DNA from: Gnomoniopsis sp. IMI 355080
Lineage: Eukaryota > Ascomycota > Sordariomycetes > Diaporthales > Gnomoniaceae
NCBI GenBank assembly: GCA_027946555.1
Contig: JAPEVC010000118.1
Span: forward strand, 1-64,000
Direction: 5' to 3'
DNA: 64,000 nt
Positions within the stretch are counted from its first letter, which is position 1; every line of letters begins with the position of its first letter. The translations under genes and the position numbers were made by a program. The notes under the pieces were generated by a model, which was given only the letters and a program-made list of their open reading frames with translations, made no database searches and was not told where the DNA came from. Of this stretch, positions 33,426-45,300 are shown piece after piece.

Positions 33426-35407
33426 TTACTTCTGCTCACGAGCCTCGCCCGTCTTTCCTGTCGGAATGCAGAACAACACGACCTTCTTCTCCTCGCCCTC
33501 CTTGCAATCCGGGATTCCCTTGTCCACACGGTAGTATCCCCTGCGCTCCAATTGGATAATGTCATCCTTCTTGAGCGTAGCAACACCCTCGTCACACCAA
33601 GCCTCCTCCATGGACGAGGTGTTCGGATTCAGGAAATCCTCAAGGTTGTCCTCCTCCTCGAGCTTGTCCTTGGTGATTAGGCTGTCGAACTCCCACAGCT
33701 CAGCAGCCACGTGCGTCGTGCCCTTAGTGGACAGCCACGTCACCTTCTTCTCAGTCTTCTTGACGTCGCCGGCCAGGTGGAGCTCGAAAGTGGCCGTAGT
33801 GATTGGCGCGCTGCCCGAGATGTCGCGCACAATAGCGTTGCCCCAGGTCATCAGGGTTACCTCCTCGTCAGGCTTCATGAGAGCCAAGTCGGCCTGGTCC
33901 AACAAGATCTCGTCCGACATGAACACCTTCTTGACGCCGACGTCCTTGTTCTTGGGGTGCTTGGGCTTCTCAATAGATGTCGGCTCGGCGGGTACGTCGG
34001 CACCGGTCACCTTGACCCTGACAGCATCTTTCTTGGAGATGGCGGTGTAGCGGGGCGCAACAGGGTCGATGACCTTCTTGTTGTTTGCCCAGAAGACGGT
34101 CCAGTCCATGGTGGTGACGTTTCGGCTGGGACCCTGTTTAATGATAAAGTCTCGCAGTGCCTCCACGGTCATACCACGCCGACGCACACCACGGATGGTG
34201 GGCATACGCGGGTCGTCCCACCCCCACACGCGGCCAGTATCGACGAGTTTGGCCAGTTTGCGCTTGGAGAGGAATGTCTTGACGAAGTTCATGCGCGCGA
34301 AATCCCACATGTGGACCTGACGAAGCTTCAGGGTGTCGAGGAACCACTGGTACTGGGGGTTGCGATCGGTATACTCGGTGGAGCGTAGCGCGTGGGTGAT
34401 GCCCTCGTGGCTGTCGACGACGGGGCAGGCGAAATCGTACATGGGGTACATCTTCCAGGTGGTGCCAGTCCTGTGGTGGGCGTCCTCAGTGTTGCAGCGG
34501 TAGATAACCGGGTCTCTCATGGCCTTGTTGGGATTGTCGACGGACAGCTTGGCGCGGATGCAGAACTTCTTGCCCTCGTCTGTACCGTTCTTCATCTCGT
34601 TGAAAATACGCAACGTCTCGTCGACTGACATGTTTCGGTGCTTCGAGGCAGTTCCATCCCATCGCTCCTTTCTCATCGTCTCCTGGTCGGTATCGTCTGC
34701 ATAGGCGTTACCTTCGCTGATCAATCGCTTGCACATATCATAAAGGTAGTCAAAGTAGTCGGAGGTGTATGTGAGCTTGTCGGGGTGGATGCCCATGAGG
34801 GCAAGGTCCTCGATGATAGCATCCTGGTACTCCCCCTTCTCCTTCGAGGGGTTCGTGTCGTCGAGACGCAGGCGAAGTTGACCTTTGTAGGCGACGTGAC
34901 CAAAATAGTCACTGAGCAGGGCAGCTTTGGCGTGTCCGATGTGAAGGTAGCCTCTGTGATTGAGTAAGTCAGACACATGATTCCCAGGCTTTATTTGCTC
35001 GCCAGGGATGATACTTACGAAGGCTCAGGCAAGAATCTAGTCACAACACCCTTATCTGCATCCTGCAGAGCAAGAGCATAGTTTCCACCCGCCTTGCTTG
35101 CCGCAGCGACCTTCTTCTTCTTCTCAGCTTCAGCAGCCTTGATGGAGTCCTGGATCTCGGGATGTGTGGCCTCGACGTAGACAAACCACCGTTGCAGGTT
35201 GGCCAGGGCGCCCTTCAAGATGTATGAGGCAGCAGCACGGTTGCTGCGAAGAGCAACCCAGATTGCCTTGTCGTTCTCCCCTAGTGCGAAGCCATCGAGG
35301 TATGTTCGCAGAGTCAGGTGCTTGTCGAGAGCGAGCAGGTGTGGCTCGATGGACCTGAAGTCCTTGTCGAGTAAGGGTGCGAGGGCTTTGAGCTCGTCGG
35401 TCTTCAT
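33426..35407 (-). CDS. GUS1: Glutamyl-tRNA synthetase, cytosolic
   Basis: Exon 1 is 35019-35407 and exon 2 is 33426-34953; the 65-nt intron (GTAAGT to CACAG) lies just before the active site. The product is 638 aa. The N-terminal GST-like domain (about residues 1-110) is the part that binds the Arc1-type cofactor in yeast. Then FLPEPSGYLHIGHAKAALL contains the class I HIGH signature, restored by the splice. RLRLDDTNPSKEK is the class Ic glutamate-binding region, and FLSKRKLAKLV is the KMSKS-equivalent loop. The C-terminal beta-barrel anticodon-binding domain follows. The enzyme charges tRNA-Glu in the cytosol. Start chosen at MKTDELKAL; a further upstream frame opens only at non-family sequence. 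It is divergent from the mitochondrial ribosomal protein gene. Confidence 0.95.
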
Positions 35408-35750
35408 GGTGAGCGTATTTCTCGAGAATTGGCAGAATCTAGGACAATGGTTCACGAGTGACCGAGTGAGTTGGAATAGTCGGTCTTTATAAAGGTTGTC
35501 TCGTGAGCCGATCGGGGAGAATCGTTCGGTTCGTCAGTCAAAAAGCTTTGGGAGAGGATGGCGGGGTGATTTTTTGAGAGGGGTTGCAGGGAAGGTACTT
35601 GCACTTCCCCCCTGTCGACACCAGAGCCCCTGTCATAGTCTGCCAGCCGCGCCAGGTCGAAATTTGAGAGACGAGCTTCCGATCTTGACGACCTTACCTT
35701 TCAAAGCTCACTCCAGTTTCGTGACGCGGAGGATTAACCACCTCCACGCC
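35408..35750. promoter_or_regulatory. Bidirectional promoter, GluRS / uL1m
   Basis: A 343-bp divergent spacer between two translation genes, one cytosolic and one mitochondrial. No protein-coding content. The spacing is compatible with a shared promoter. Confidence 0.5.
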
Positions 35751-36724
35751 ATGGCTTCGATGAACCAGTGCCTCGCCTCACTGGCGAGGCTCAGCCTCAC
35801 AACTCCTGCCAGACCGATAATACAGTCCACAGTTCCACGCTTCCTCGCGCCGGCAGCGACAGCACACCAGGCGCGCAACTATGCCGCTAACCCACAGAAG
35901 GATAAGAAAGAGAAGAAAAAGAGGCGCGTCCACAAGAACTTCCGAACCGACCGGCTGGATAAAATGAAGCAGTGGTCCCTCTGCGACGCCATCCGGTATG
36001 CATGCCCTTCCGAGCTCCCAAGCAGGGGATCCTCAGGACTAACAACCTCCCGCTCAGCTACGCCCGCGCCTTCGAAGTAGGCCAATCGCCATACAGCGTG
36101 AAATATGACCTCGCAATCAAACTCAAAACCCCCAAGTCTGGCGCCATCATCAAGAGTCGCATCCGTCTCCCGCATCCCGTGCGTTCCGACCGCCGTATCG
36201 GCGTCATCTGCAAGGAAGGCTCGGCGATTGCCATCCAGGCCAAGAAGGCCGGCGCCGTGGCCGTCGGCGAGGAAACAATGTTTGACATTATCCGATCAGG
36301 CACGATTGCCTTCACGAGCGTCATCTGTGACCAGGCGAGCGCGGACAAGCTGGCCAAGCAGAAGGATTTGGGACGGATCTTGGGCCCCAAGGGCATTATG
36401 CCTAGCGCACGGCAGAAGACCATTACGCCGAATGTCATGGCGCTCTTGCGGGAGATGGCCGGTGCGGATAACTACCGTGAAAAGGATGGCGTGGTGAGAA
36501 TTGCGGTTGCGCAGCTGGGGTTCACCCCTGAGATGGTGGCGGCGAATGTCAAGGCGTTCGTGGCCAAAGTAAAGGCGGACTGTCAGGAAGTGGCCCAACA
36601 GACAAGTAAGGACTTGCACGAAGTTGTACTGAGTACGACGCATGGACCCGGGTTTAGTTTGGACGGTGAATTCTTGCCGACTGAGGCGGGGATTACGCCG
36701 GCGATGTTGAAGGGCCCGATGTAG
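35751..36724 (+). CDS. MRPL1: Mitochondrial large-subunit ribosomal protein uL1m
   Basis: Exon 1 is 35751-35995 and exon 2 is 36058-36724; the 62-nt intron has a GTATGC donor, GACTAACAA branch and CTCAG acceptor. The product is 303 aa. A basic, Ser/Ala-rich N-terminus free of acids (about 45 residues, ending near QARNYAA) is a mitochondrial presequence. The Lys-rich KDKKEKKKRR segment follows. The L1 core contains GRILGPKGIMPSARQKTITP, the conserved ribosomal L1 loop. It binds 21S rRNA at the L1 stalk. Downstream is a short 277-bp spacer before the convergent COG2 gene. Confidence 0.94.
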
Positions 36725-37001
36725 ACATGAGTAGACAAGGGCGCCCGGAACATGGCAAAGATGAGAAACAAACTCCATGGGAGGGCTGTATGATATATGT
36801 CGAACCAATCTGCACATTCTAGGACCCGTCGAAGTACTCTGCATGGTAGCCAGGTCGATGAACAGTCATGGATGAGGAGCTCAAACGTTCAAGTACACAT
36901 TGGAGGCATTGGAGCGTTTCTGATTCCACACACCGTCGAGTCTGTGTTCTGCGTGAAATGTTCATTACGTTGCTTGAACGGGCTCGAAAATTGGGGTATC
37001 A

Positions 37002-37922
37002 CTACTTCTCTTTCAACGCCTTCACACCATCTGCATAAGCCCCAAGTAGCCTATACACGCCCAGCAGCCCCATCACCCTTCCCTTCCCCTGCTCTCCTGC
37101 CTTCCGTGCCTCCTTCATCGATGCACCTAGATCCAGTAACAACGTATTCCTACACCTCGTAATCTTCTCCTCCATTTTCTTCACATACGGCATATCCCTT
37201 CCCACTGCATCTGCAAGCTTGTCGATCGCCACATACTCTCTCGCCCGTTCCGTCAGTACGGCAGGACTGCCTCCAGTGAAGACTACATCTCCCTCTTCCC
37301 CACTATCGCTATCCTCGCCGTCGTCCCCTTCCAATTTCCCAAGAAGCACTTCCACTCGCTCATCCAGCTCCAACATCCTTCGGCCCATCTCAACTTCTCC
37401 TCTCACGGTCCTCAACTCGCCACCGACCCCTCGTACATCCGCGCCGCGCCCACGTACTCGCCCTTGCACCTCCTCGACCTGCCTCCGGAACCCCAGCAGT
37501 GCAACCCTTACGTCCTCGACCCTCTCCTCACCGCCTTTGAGTGTGTCGCCCAGTCCCAAGAAAGCAGTGTAGTTCGCATTGACCAGCTCTAGCAGCTCGG
37601 CGCTGATGGCCGACGAGCGCTCACGGAGCTCTGTACGCAGGTCCTCCAGGGTCTGGTGCCGTGTGGTGTCGGCATCGCCGGGGAAAAGGCTGGAAAGGTA
37701 GTTTGCGGGGACGAAGTCCGGGGCCAGAAAGTCATGGCGGGAGAGAGCGGTGGGGAAGGGTAAGGGCATGTCATCGCCGTCATCGTCGTCGTCGGAGGGA
37801 GTGTTGGGGAATGCTGAACGTTGAGGGAGTTGGGGAGAGGCGGATGCAGAGGAAGAGGTGTCTGAGGGGAGGTGGAAGGCTGTCTGAGTGCGCGAGTTGG
37901 GCGCGATGCCTAAGCCTGACAT
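37002..37922 (-). CDS. COG2: Conserved oligomeric Golgi complex subunit 2, N-terminal domain protein
   Basis: Single-exon frame of 306 aa from MSGLGIAPNSRTQ. After a low-complexity acidic stretch (about residues 45-55) comes HDFLAPDFVPANYLSSL, the hallmark of the COG2 N-terminal domain (F-[D/N]-x-x-x-F-L). Predicted helical and coiled-coil segments follow (TLEDLRTELRERSSAI, RVEVLLGKLEGD). It lacks the large C-terminal half found in animal COG2; fungal versions are often short. The complex tethers retrograde vesicles at the Golgi. An in-frame ATG at 38009 would add 29 residues but is not supported by family similarity. Confidence 0.82.
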   Translation of the reverse strand: MSGLGIAPNSRTQTAFHLPSDTSSSASASPQLPQRSAFPNTPSDDDDDGDDMPLPFPTALSRHDFLAPDFVPANYLSSLFPGDADTTRHQTLEDLRTELRERSSAISAELLELVNANYTAFLGLGDTLKGGEERVEDVRVALLGFRRQVEEVQGRVRGRGADVRGVGGELRTVRGEVEMGRRMLELDERVEVLLGKLEGDDGEDSDSGEEGDVVFTGGSPAVLTERAREYVAIDKLADAVGRDMPYVKKMEEKITRCRNTLLLDLGASMKEARKAGEQGKGRVMGLLGVYRLLGAYADGVKALKEK

Positions 37923-39469
37923 GATGAGGGCGTTGAAGCTGGAAAGCACCAAAGTGGATGAATGTACAGCTGCCCGTGGAGCTGAGGGAGCGATACGACT
38001 GATGTCCACTCTACGCAGCTGGTGTGTCTTTGGCTGGCTATTTTCTCAATTTCCGTTACTTAATTTGAAGATTCTGCAATTCGGGAGATGAATTTGAATA
38101 AGCAAGGTCGCGTTTTGAATCTTTTGCGGCTTGGGGTTGTAGCGTGAATCAACGTGTCGACGTGACGGATGATTGATGGCGTTGAGCTCGTGTCCCCTGC
38201 ATGAAAAAGCAGGGGTTTAAGTGCACTGGCTCTTTTGGTGCAGAGCGCCTCAGTGACATAGACCGGCTATAATCAGCGCCGCCGGAACGTTCTGGCTCTG
38301 AAGCCCAGTAGGTGGTCTGAGGCTCCTGAGTTAAGGGATTGGAGTAGTACCTGCACGGGCGATGCGTCTGGAAACTGGCGATTTGCAGGCTACCTGCACA
38401 GGCCCACCATGTCCGTTCAACTCCACCATCCCGCTGCTCGAAACCTACCCAGTTACTCAACATCGCATGGCATCTTGAGGGTGGTGATATTCAAACCCAC
38501 CTAAAGCGGCAGGTGTTAGCTCTCAGATGTACCCTCAAATTCAATGGCGCGACAGCATCGAAGCTTATTGGGCTGTGCCTGGCCGTGCCATTTCCAGGTC
38601 GTTGCTGCTACTCGCCCACGTCGACAGTACGAGGCAGGCATTCAACGCGCGGAACTCGTGTGATAATCAATTGGCAGATAAATTATGATCGAATCTTTGT
38701 CATATGCTCTCGCTTAGCACATACTCCGACACAAGTAAAGGGTGCCCACCTCGGCTTACACCGAGCGGCTTCTCGGACGACCGAGGTGATGAACATGACA
38801 GAAGTCAGACATCTGGGGAAGGCGATTCCTTATTACACAGGGAGGCCACAAGCCATTGAATGACGCTCAGCTGCAAGCACTACCGTCGGTTTGTGGGAGC
38901 GCCATAAATTGTGGTTCGAGACGGCTTCAAGCCCAGCCGCTCCGTTGTCGGCCCATGGGAGCATTCGTGATGCATACCGGAGGGGAACCTGGATAATAGC
39001 GATGCTAGAGATGATCCTAAAGCTGTGAGCAAGCTTTGGCTCTCTTCAAAGGCGCGTCTCGCGCGTCTCGCGTGCTTTGCGTGCGGAACATGTTGTTCAA
39101 TTGCTGTCGTAGACACTGACTGGCAGCAAGGCTGTAGGACGACGATGCTGGGTAAGATACGACGCGCGTGTCTCTGAGCCAAACCAACAAAGATGCTGCT
39201 AGGCAAGGTACTATGACAGAATGACGGCCCGAAACAAAATTCGCATGAGCAAATTCATTACGAGGGCAGCGAAACTTGACTGGGCTTACTTACAGAATGG
39301 AGCTTGAGTGGTCATCTGTCAGGGCTGAGTCTTGTCCGAGCAGCCAATGCGAGTCGAGCTTTCGATCTGATTGTCAATCTTGTCCGGGGAGGGCCATGCA
39401 GGCCATGGTTCCTCGGGCACCCTTAGCTTGACGCTATGCCACGATTGGAAATGGTGTGGGCCGCAAGAA

Positions 39470-39483
39470 TTATCTTATCAGAT
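39470..39483 (-). promoter_or_regulatory. GATA-type (SreA-like) site, distal
   Basis: Read on the minus strand it is ATCTGATAAGATAA: a perfect match to the ATCWGATAA consensus of the iron-responsive GATA repressor SreA, with a second overlapping GATAA. It lies about 670 bp upstream of the hapX ATG. In Aspergillus SreA represses hapX under iron sufficiency. Confidence 0.6.
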
Positions 39484-39865
39484 CGAAATAGTGGAGACAG
39501 GGGGTTGGCATCGTGTCATTTTCGTCGGTTCTGGGGAGCAACAAGCCGCTATGGTCTCTTGCTGAAGGGAATGCTAAACCAGTCCAGTGCCCTCGAGGAC
39601 AGCAGCAAGGGTCTCTGTGCTGGCTCCCCTCACCGATTCAGGAGCCAAGATCATCTCTTCCGGGCCCATCCACGACAATCCCTCGTGAAGAGATTTTCGC
39701 CGGCATTGGCGTCTTTTTCACAGTCCATCTTTGCTTTGACTACATCATCGGCTCATTCCCCCCTTTTCTGGCTCTGACTCTGTGTCGTTCTTGTCTTGCC
39801 ATCATACGAGCGCCGCCATTGGAAGATCCATAATCTGTGTCGGCAAGTTCACTTTCCAAGCCATC

Positions 39866-39874
39866 TTATCAGAT
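39866..39874 (-). promoter_or_regulatory. GATA-type (SreA-like) site, proximal
   Basis: Second perfect ATCTGATAA on the minus strand, about 280 bp upstream of the hapX ATG. CCAAT boxes lie nearby (ATTGG at 39818-39822 and CCAAT at 39957-39961), which could recruit the CCAAT-binding complex that HapX partners with. Confidence 0.6.
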
Positions 39875-40153
39875 TGATCTTCCGTGTCCATCGACCGGAC
39901 CCTGCATCTGCCCACATCACTTTGCCACGGTCTTTACTGGCCAGGCGGTTTGCCATCCAATTGCAATTGATTTGGGCCCTGTCTATCAAGGACCAAGAGT
40001 AATAGCGAGCGAAACGTACCAAGTCGACTTGCTTCTGAGCCAAGGGGGCGAACATTTACCCGACCAACTCACACCCCGAAGTCTTGTCCACGAAAGGCCT
40101 CGTGTTGAGGACCGAAACCCCAAAGTCATCGGTCAGTACCAAACGGAGAAAAC

Positions 40154-42346
40154 ATGGCGTCTGTAAAGCCGTCCAAAGCAGCGAACCTGGCTCCGTTGGA
40201 GACCAGTGCATCAAATTCACCACTTTCATCACCGCCCCCAGCGCAGTCTCCGGCGGCCTTTAGCAGTAGCGTGTCGACCCCCACCTCGGCGCATAGCCCC
40301 CACAGTACCCCAACTCCAACTTTGCTGCCTTCGTCCACATCATCCACGCAACCTTCTTCTTCTCACCACCCTCAACCTCAGCCAACACATCTGAGGGTCG
40401 CTATTCAACCAGCACCTGCGAGAAAGTCACTGCCTACTTCAAGTCTCTCAGCCGCTGCTTCTGCTCCGTCCACTCCCATCGACAAAATGTCAATGGCATC
40501 GGTAATCTCGCCGATGCCGGGCCCTCCGCCGGCCCCAGCTCCAATCTCTATGACTACCAAAGAATGGGTCATTCCGCCACGGCCCAAGCCTGGTAGAAAG
40601 CCGGCTACTGACACTCCGCCTACGAAGAGGAAGGCTCAGAATAGAGCTGCACAGAGGGCATTCCGGGAAAGGAGGGCCGCGCGGGTTGGAGAGCTGGAGG
40701 AGCAGCTGGAGGCTGAGAGCCTGGAACACGAGAAGGTGCAACAAGCCCTGCAGGACAAGGTCCGCCGGCTGGAGATGGATGCACAGGCACTACAGTCACG
40801 ATGCGAGGTTTTGGAGAACATGTTGGATAAGGAACGTGCCGAACGCTCCAAAGAGGTTGAGGTATTAAGAACACGCCTGCATGAGGCTACCCAGCAGCAC
40901 ACACGCCAGCACAGCCTTCCGTCCATCGCCTCAGTTCCACAGCATTCACACACCTTCGCGCCCCAGCCTCTGCGTCATCATCGCCCCTCTGCCCCATCCC
41001 GTCTCCACGACGGTCGTGCCAGCGCATCTAGCCTCACCACCGCCAGCGCCAGCGCGCGTGTGAGCCCGACCACGACCCACCGCCCGGCTACAACACATTC
41101 CTTCTCCATTGCTCAGATCATTAGCTCACCCGAGGATGTTGAGCAAGCCCCCACCGGCTGCGGAGACTGTGAACCTACGGGGCCATGCGCCTGCGCCGAG
41201 GAGGCCATCGCCAGCGTCAACGTCGGCTGCGGAAACTGCACTCTCGGTTCCCGGTGCCAGTGTCTCGAGGAGGTCCTCAACGGCGAGTCCAACACGTCGC
41301 CGGGTGGTGACAATAACAACAACAACAATAGCAGGACCTCCTCCGCCATGGGATCCCGCCCATCTACAAGCCGCACCGCCAAGCGCACCATCCGCTCCAT
41401 CTCGCCCTCCTCGACTGCACCCGATGAGAAGCGCCCGCGTGGCTCTATTGCTACTACCCAGTCCGCCACTGAGATTGACTTCACCGCTATGTTCTCGCGA
41501 AAGCCAAATCAGAGGCCCGCTCAACCCCTTCCACCCCCTGCATCCCTCGCTCCCACCGTGGCACCCACCCCTTATACCATCGCCTCCGTTGACTCGCCGC
41601 GACCCGAAGACCGTTGCGGCTTCTGTGAAGACGGCACATATTGCGCGTGCGCCGAGGCAGCAGCCTCGTACAACAGTAGTAGTAATAACAGCAACCCGGC
41701 CCCTGCTGCTCCCGATGCCGCAGATGCCTCCCTCACCCTCCCGGCGCTGAACGCGTCTGTCTTCAGTGGCTCCGCGTCGCGCGCGAACGGCCAAACGCGC
41801 ACGCCACCGCCATCCGAGGGTGACGCCATCGGCTACGAGATTCTGCCGGACGGCAGTGTCAAGCTGCCGAGCCTTCGCCGTTTGCAACAGGCCGCTCCTA
41901 AGCCTGCTCCTAGCAAGGGTTGTGGACCCAGTGGCCCGGGAACATGCGCCCAATGTCTTTCTGACCCCGTTTCTGGGCTGTTCTGCCGCTCGCTGGCGGC
42001 AAGCTTCAAGAGCAGTGGCGCGGGCGGCGGGTGCTGCGGCGGTGGCGGAAGTGGTGGAGGGTGCTGCAAGGATAAGCCTAGCAACAGCAACAATAGCGGG
42101 AGCAGCTTGGGACTCAGCCTATCGTGTGCGGATGCGTACAAGACTCTGGCGAGCCACAAGCACTTCACAGAGGCGGCAGATGATATCAATACATGGCTGC
42201 CACGGTTGAAAGCCCGAGAACCTCAGGTGGGCGGCGCAAAGGAGCGGGGAGCACGAGGTAACGGGCGAGCGCCGATTGAGGTCGAGGCGGCTAGCATCAT
42301 GAGTGTGCTGAAGGGCTTTGATGTGCGGTTTGGGCGGGGGGAGTAA
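40154..42346 (+). CDS. hapX: bZIP iron regulator HapX
   Basis: Uninterrupted 730-aa frame. Order: Ser/Pro-rich N-terminus; the Hap4-like CCAAT-complex binding motif EWVIPPRPKPGRK (about residues 137-149); bZIP basic region KAQNRAAQRAFRERRAARVG (about 159-178) running into a long coiled coil to about 240. Then come four cysteine-rich iron-sensing regions: GCGDCEPTGPCACAEE near 335, GCGNCTLGSRCQCLEE near 356, CGFCEDGTYCACAEA near 487 and GCGPSGPGTCAQCLSDP near 589. A Gly/Cys cluster with two CC pairs near 623-640 is unusual and glycine-rich. HapX works in the nucleus with the CCAAT-binding complex, repressing iron-consuming genes when iron is low and activating iron-detoxifying genes when high; the Cys regions bind Fe-S. 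The promoter carries GATA sites expected for SreA control. Confidence 0.96.
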   Translation: MASVKPSKAANLAPLETSASNSPLSSPPPAQSPAAFSSSVSTPTSAHSPHSTPTPTLLPSSTSSTQPSSSHHPQPQPTHLRVAIQPAPARKSLPTSSLSAAASAPSTPIDKMSMASVISPMPGPPPAPAPISMTTKEWVIPPRPKPGRKPATDTPPTKRKAQNRAAQRAFRERRAARVGELEEQLEAESLEHEKVQQALQDKVRRLEMDAQALQSRCEVLENMLDKERAERSKEVEVLRTRLHEATQQHTRQHSLPSIASVPQHSHTFAPQPLRHHRPSAPSRLHDGRASASSLTTASASARVSPTTTHRPATTHSFSIAQIISSPEDVEQAPTGCGDCEPTGPCACAEEAIASVNVGCGNCTLGSRCQCLEEVLNGESNTSPGGDNNNNNNSRTSSAMGSRPSTSRTAKRTIRSISPSSTAPDEKRPRGSIATTQSATEIDFTAMFSRKPNQRPAQPLPPPASLAPTVAPTPYTIASVDSPRPEDRCGFCEDGTYCACAEAAASYNSSSNNSNPAPAAPDAADASLTLPALNASVFSGSASRANGQTRTPPPSEGDAIGYEILPDGSVKLPSLRRLQQAAPKPAPSKGCGPSGPGTCAQCLSDPVSGLFCRSLAASFKSSGAGGGCCGGGGSGGGCCKDKPSNSNNSGSSLGLSLSCADAYKTLASHKHFTEAADDINTWLPRLKAREPQVGGAKERGARGNGRAPIEVEAASIMSVLKGFDVRFGRGE

Positions 42347-45300
42347 GGACTCGGGCATGCGTGTCATTACGGGCGATGAAAACATTGGGAACTGCGCACC
42401 TACGCAGTGTTTTTTTCTTCTTTGCATTTGGTGGCATGTTGACATGTATAGGAACAGAAGCGCTAACTCGTTTTTGTTTTACCTACCTGCCGGGTGCATG
42501 TGTGCATGCCTTGCATTATTGCATCTTGCATCGATGGCGTTGATTGGGAGGCGCCGGTTGTGGCTTTGCGATACCACCGCTCTTGCCTGGGTGACTAAAT
42601 AGCAGGCTCACTGTAACGGGCGGAATTGGAAAAGTGTATTCGTTTATCTTACTACCGACTTTCGTTCTTTCCAAAGCGTGTCTGCGGATGGTGCTTTGGC
42701 AGTGAAAATGAAAGGCTGTCACTCGTTGGCCACCGCAGTGCAGCTCCTTTCTTACCCGGTCATATCTCAGCGTGATAGAGACAAACCCTGTGAACAGTGC
42801 GGCTTTCTTTCTTCAGGGTCCTCCCTTTTCCCTTATTTTTTCTTCCTCTTTTTTTCCCGGCGGAAACCGGAGGCCTTATTCGAAGCCACGCATCCATCTC
42901 CTTCACCGCCAACGAAAACGCACGGCGTACCCATGTCTTTTTGCTCCTTGATGACTGCAGTACAACATACCACGGTGCATGCCGCCCATCTACGTGCAAG
43001 GTATACAAGGACCCTCCCAAGAAAAGAAGAAAAACACGAACGGTCGATGATGTGCTGTCGGTGCTACCAATGACTGTGGTGCGCCGTGTCGCTGCTGTAC
43101 ATCGGTCCTGGGTAGGGCAGATGTGACTTCACCTGTCTTGTATCTTATTATGTGCGCGTTCCATCCGTTCAAGTCAGGTGTGCGTTGTCCGCTACTGCCG
43201 CGTAGAAAAAGGGAAGGAAAAAGAAGAGGGGGGAAGGTGGGCTGGCTTGTGAGACGGGCCGGCGCGATGCGTGGCGTGGCGTTGTTTGAGAGGTGATGGT
43301 GTGGAGGGAAGAACTACGTGGGTTAGGAGGGAACAAAAAGGGGTCGAAAAATCGCTGAGCTGTAACAGGAGGGAGGGAAAGTAAGAGGGGCGGGGAGCCG
43401 TGTCCATGGCAAAAGGTGCTTGGGGGCGGGTGAGCTGTTCTCAGTGGAAGCGTGGCTGGAAACATGTTCCGTGGCTAGAAGTGGCCTTTGGTAGGCACCG
43501 AGACTTTTTCAGCATCGCGTATTTGAGTTTCTCAACAATAACCACCATGGGGAAGAATAGGATATATCCAAGCTGGACTATTCGAGCACTGCGGCACCTT
43601 TTACGCGTTGTAGCCACCCCGTATATCAGCTTTGGGACAGCTGTGGCATGCGCACGATTGTTATTCGCTTCTGGCGGCAATATCTTCAAGCTTTGTAATA
43701 GATATCTTGTGACCCCTTGGGCGAGACCTCCTTTGCAGGATCACGACTCCGAATAGAAGCGTCAGTCAGTCGCACTCCCGAAACAATGTGGATTGTACTA
43801 CCTTGTTGTTTGGGTGGCGCGTCCAAACTTGCATGATCAGAGACACCTCTCTGCATCTTCACGCACCCTTTCCCCGGAGAAGGATCCTTCAGGGATTTAT
43901 ACGATAGTGTCACCGCCCTCTCATGCGCTGCAACGGATGTGCATGATGGCGTGGTCACGTACTATGGGCGCCTGCATGCATGCGATACCTGTTGTATGAA
44001 GAAGAAGAATACGAAGGGATACGGAGCGAAATCTTTTTCTGCCCTCCAAGCCAAACGCATATTGATTATAACCGAATGGCTTGCTTCCAAGCACGGAGTA
44101 GGCAACAACCGATACAAGCTTTTCAGCTTCGACAAGACACTACCGCAAGATCTAGCAAATCATAGGCTCAGGAGTCCTTGCCTCCGTGCCAGCAGAAACA
44201 CGCGACGCAAACGCGCACATGCAGGACCTCCTTGTTCTCCCACCAATTTGTTCTGGTCTGGTACCCGCGGGTGGAGGCAAGCTTGGACAGATCGGCGAGG
44301 CAGGAAAGCAGCTCGAGTGGACGCCATGATCAGCAGTGAGCTGTCGTCCAACCCGCCCATAGGGCCGAAGAACGATGGAAGGTAGCATCGAGTGATGATT
44401 CGAGGGAACGTCCATTAGCTGACGTGCAGCAGGCGATCTCTCTGTGGGTGGATGACCCATGCACCTCGAACTCGATGGTGTTACCTGGTCCTCTGGCCAC
44501 ATCTCGGCAGCTTGGCCATAAACATACAGCAGCACGAGGTGCGGTACCCGAGCTGTCACCCTTGAAATGGGAAACACGAAACACACGAGGGGAAGTGCGA
44601 TGGTACATGGCCATGGTGTTCTGCCAACAGCCGGCGTTGCTAGCCGCTACGGGCCAACGAGGAAGTAATCGTCTCCTCACTTCAAAGCCCACTTGGGCTT
44701 TAATGCGTGCGATGACGTTGCAATGGAGTCCCCATCTTTCTGACCGATGCCCCATTCTCCAGCCCTGAAACCAGGGCGCCATTACTTTCTGCTTGCTCAG
44801 GTGACCCCATTCACCCAGGGACAGGCGCGATCCCCACCGGCACATTTGGTGGGAAAGGGTTGGGAAACGGAGACGCAGCAAGGGACTCTCGTGAGCAACC
44901 CTGTGAAAGAATCCCAGCAGCACGCTGGCATATGTCGTCCCATCTGATCCATGTTCTGCCGCCAATCTGGCCTTGACAGCGGCAAGGAGGGTGGCTGCAG
45001 ACGCTGATTGGCCTTGGACACTGCAACAGGTGCATATGTGGGTTCCGACTGCAGATGTCCACCCACGACCCCTCTCTGATCGAGACGGATGAGCTGGCAG
45101 GTCCGAGTCGGTGGCCGCCCGGTCTTGGGTCGGCGGCTTGGTCGACGAGTAGGATGGCCGGAAGAATGGGTTTGTTTCTGCAGATACTTGCTGACGATCT
45201 AGCCAATAGGTGGAAAACACGCCGCTGACTTGGGAAATATGTCGCGCCGGGTTTCGGCAGGCTGTGAGATATTGCCGCAATGGGCCCGAGAAGCAGATAT

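Larger units (their letters stand above)
37923..40153. other. Intergenic, 2.2 kb, including the hapX promoter
   Basis: No credible gene; all frames are short and featureless. The right 0.8 kb has several CCAAT/ATTGG boxes (near 39344, 39444, 39818 and 39957) and two perfect ATCTGATAA sites, listed separately. This fits an iron-regulated hapX promoter and leader. Confidence 0.55.

Noticed and set aside
33711..34388. 225-codon plus-strand frame inside the GluRS gene
   Set aside because: Antisense shadow of the strongly supported synthetase reading frame.
41126..41953. 275-codon minus-strand frame inside hapX
   Set aside because: Antisense shadow; Gly/Arg-rich composition mirrors the Ser/Pro-rich coding strand.
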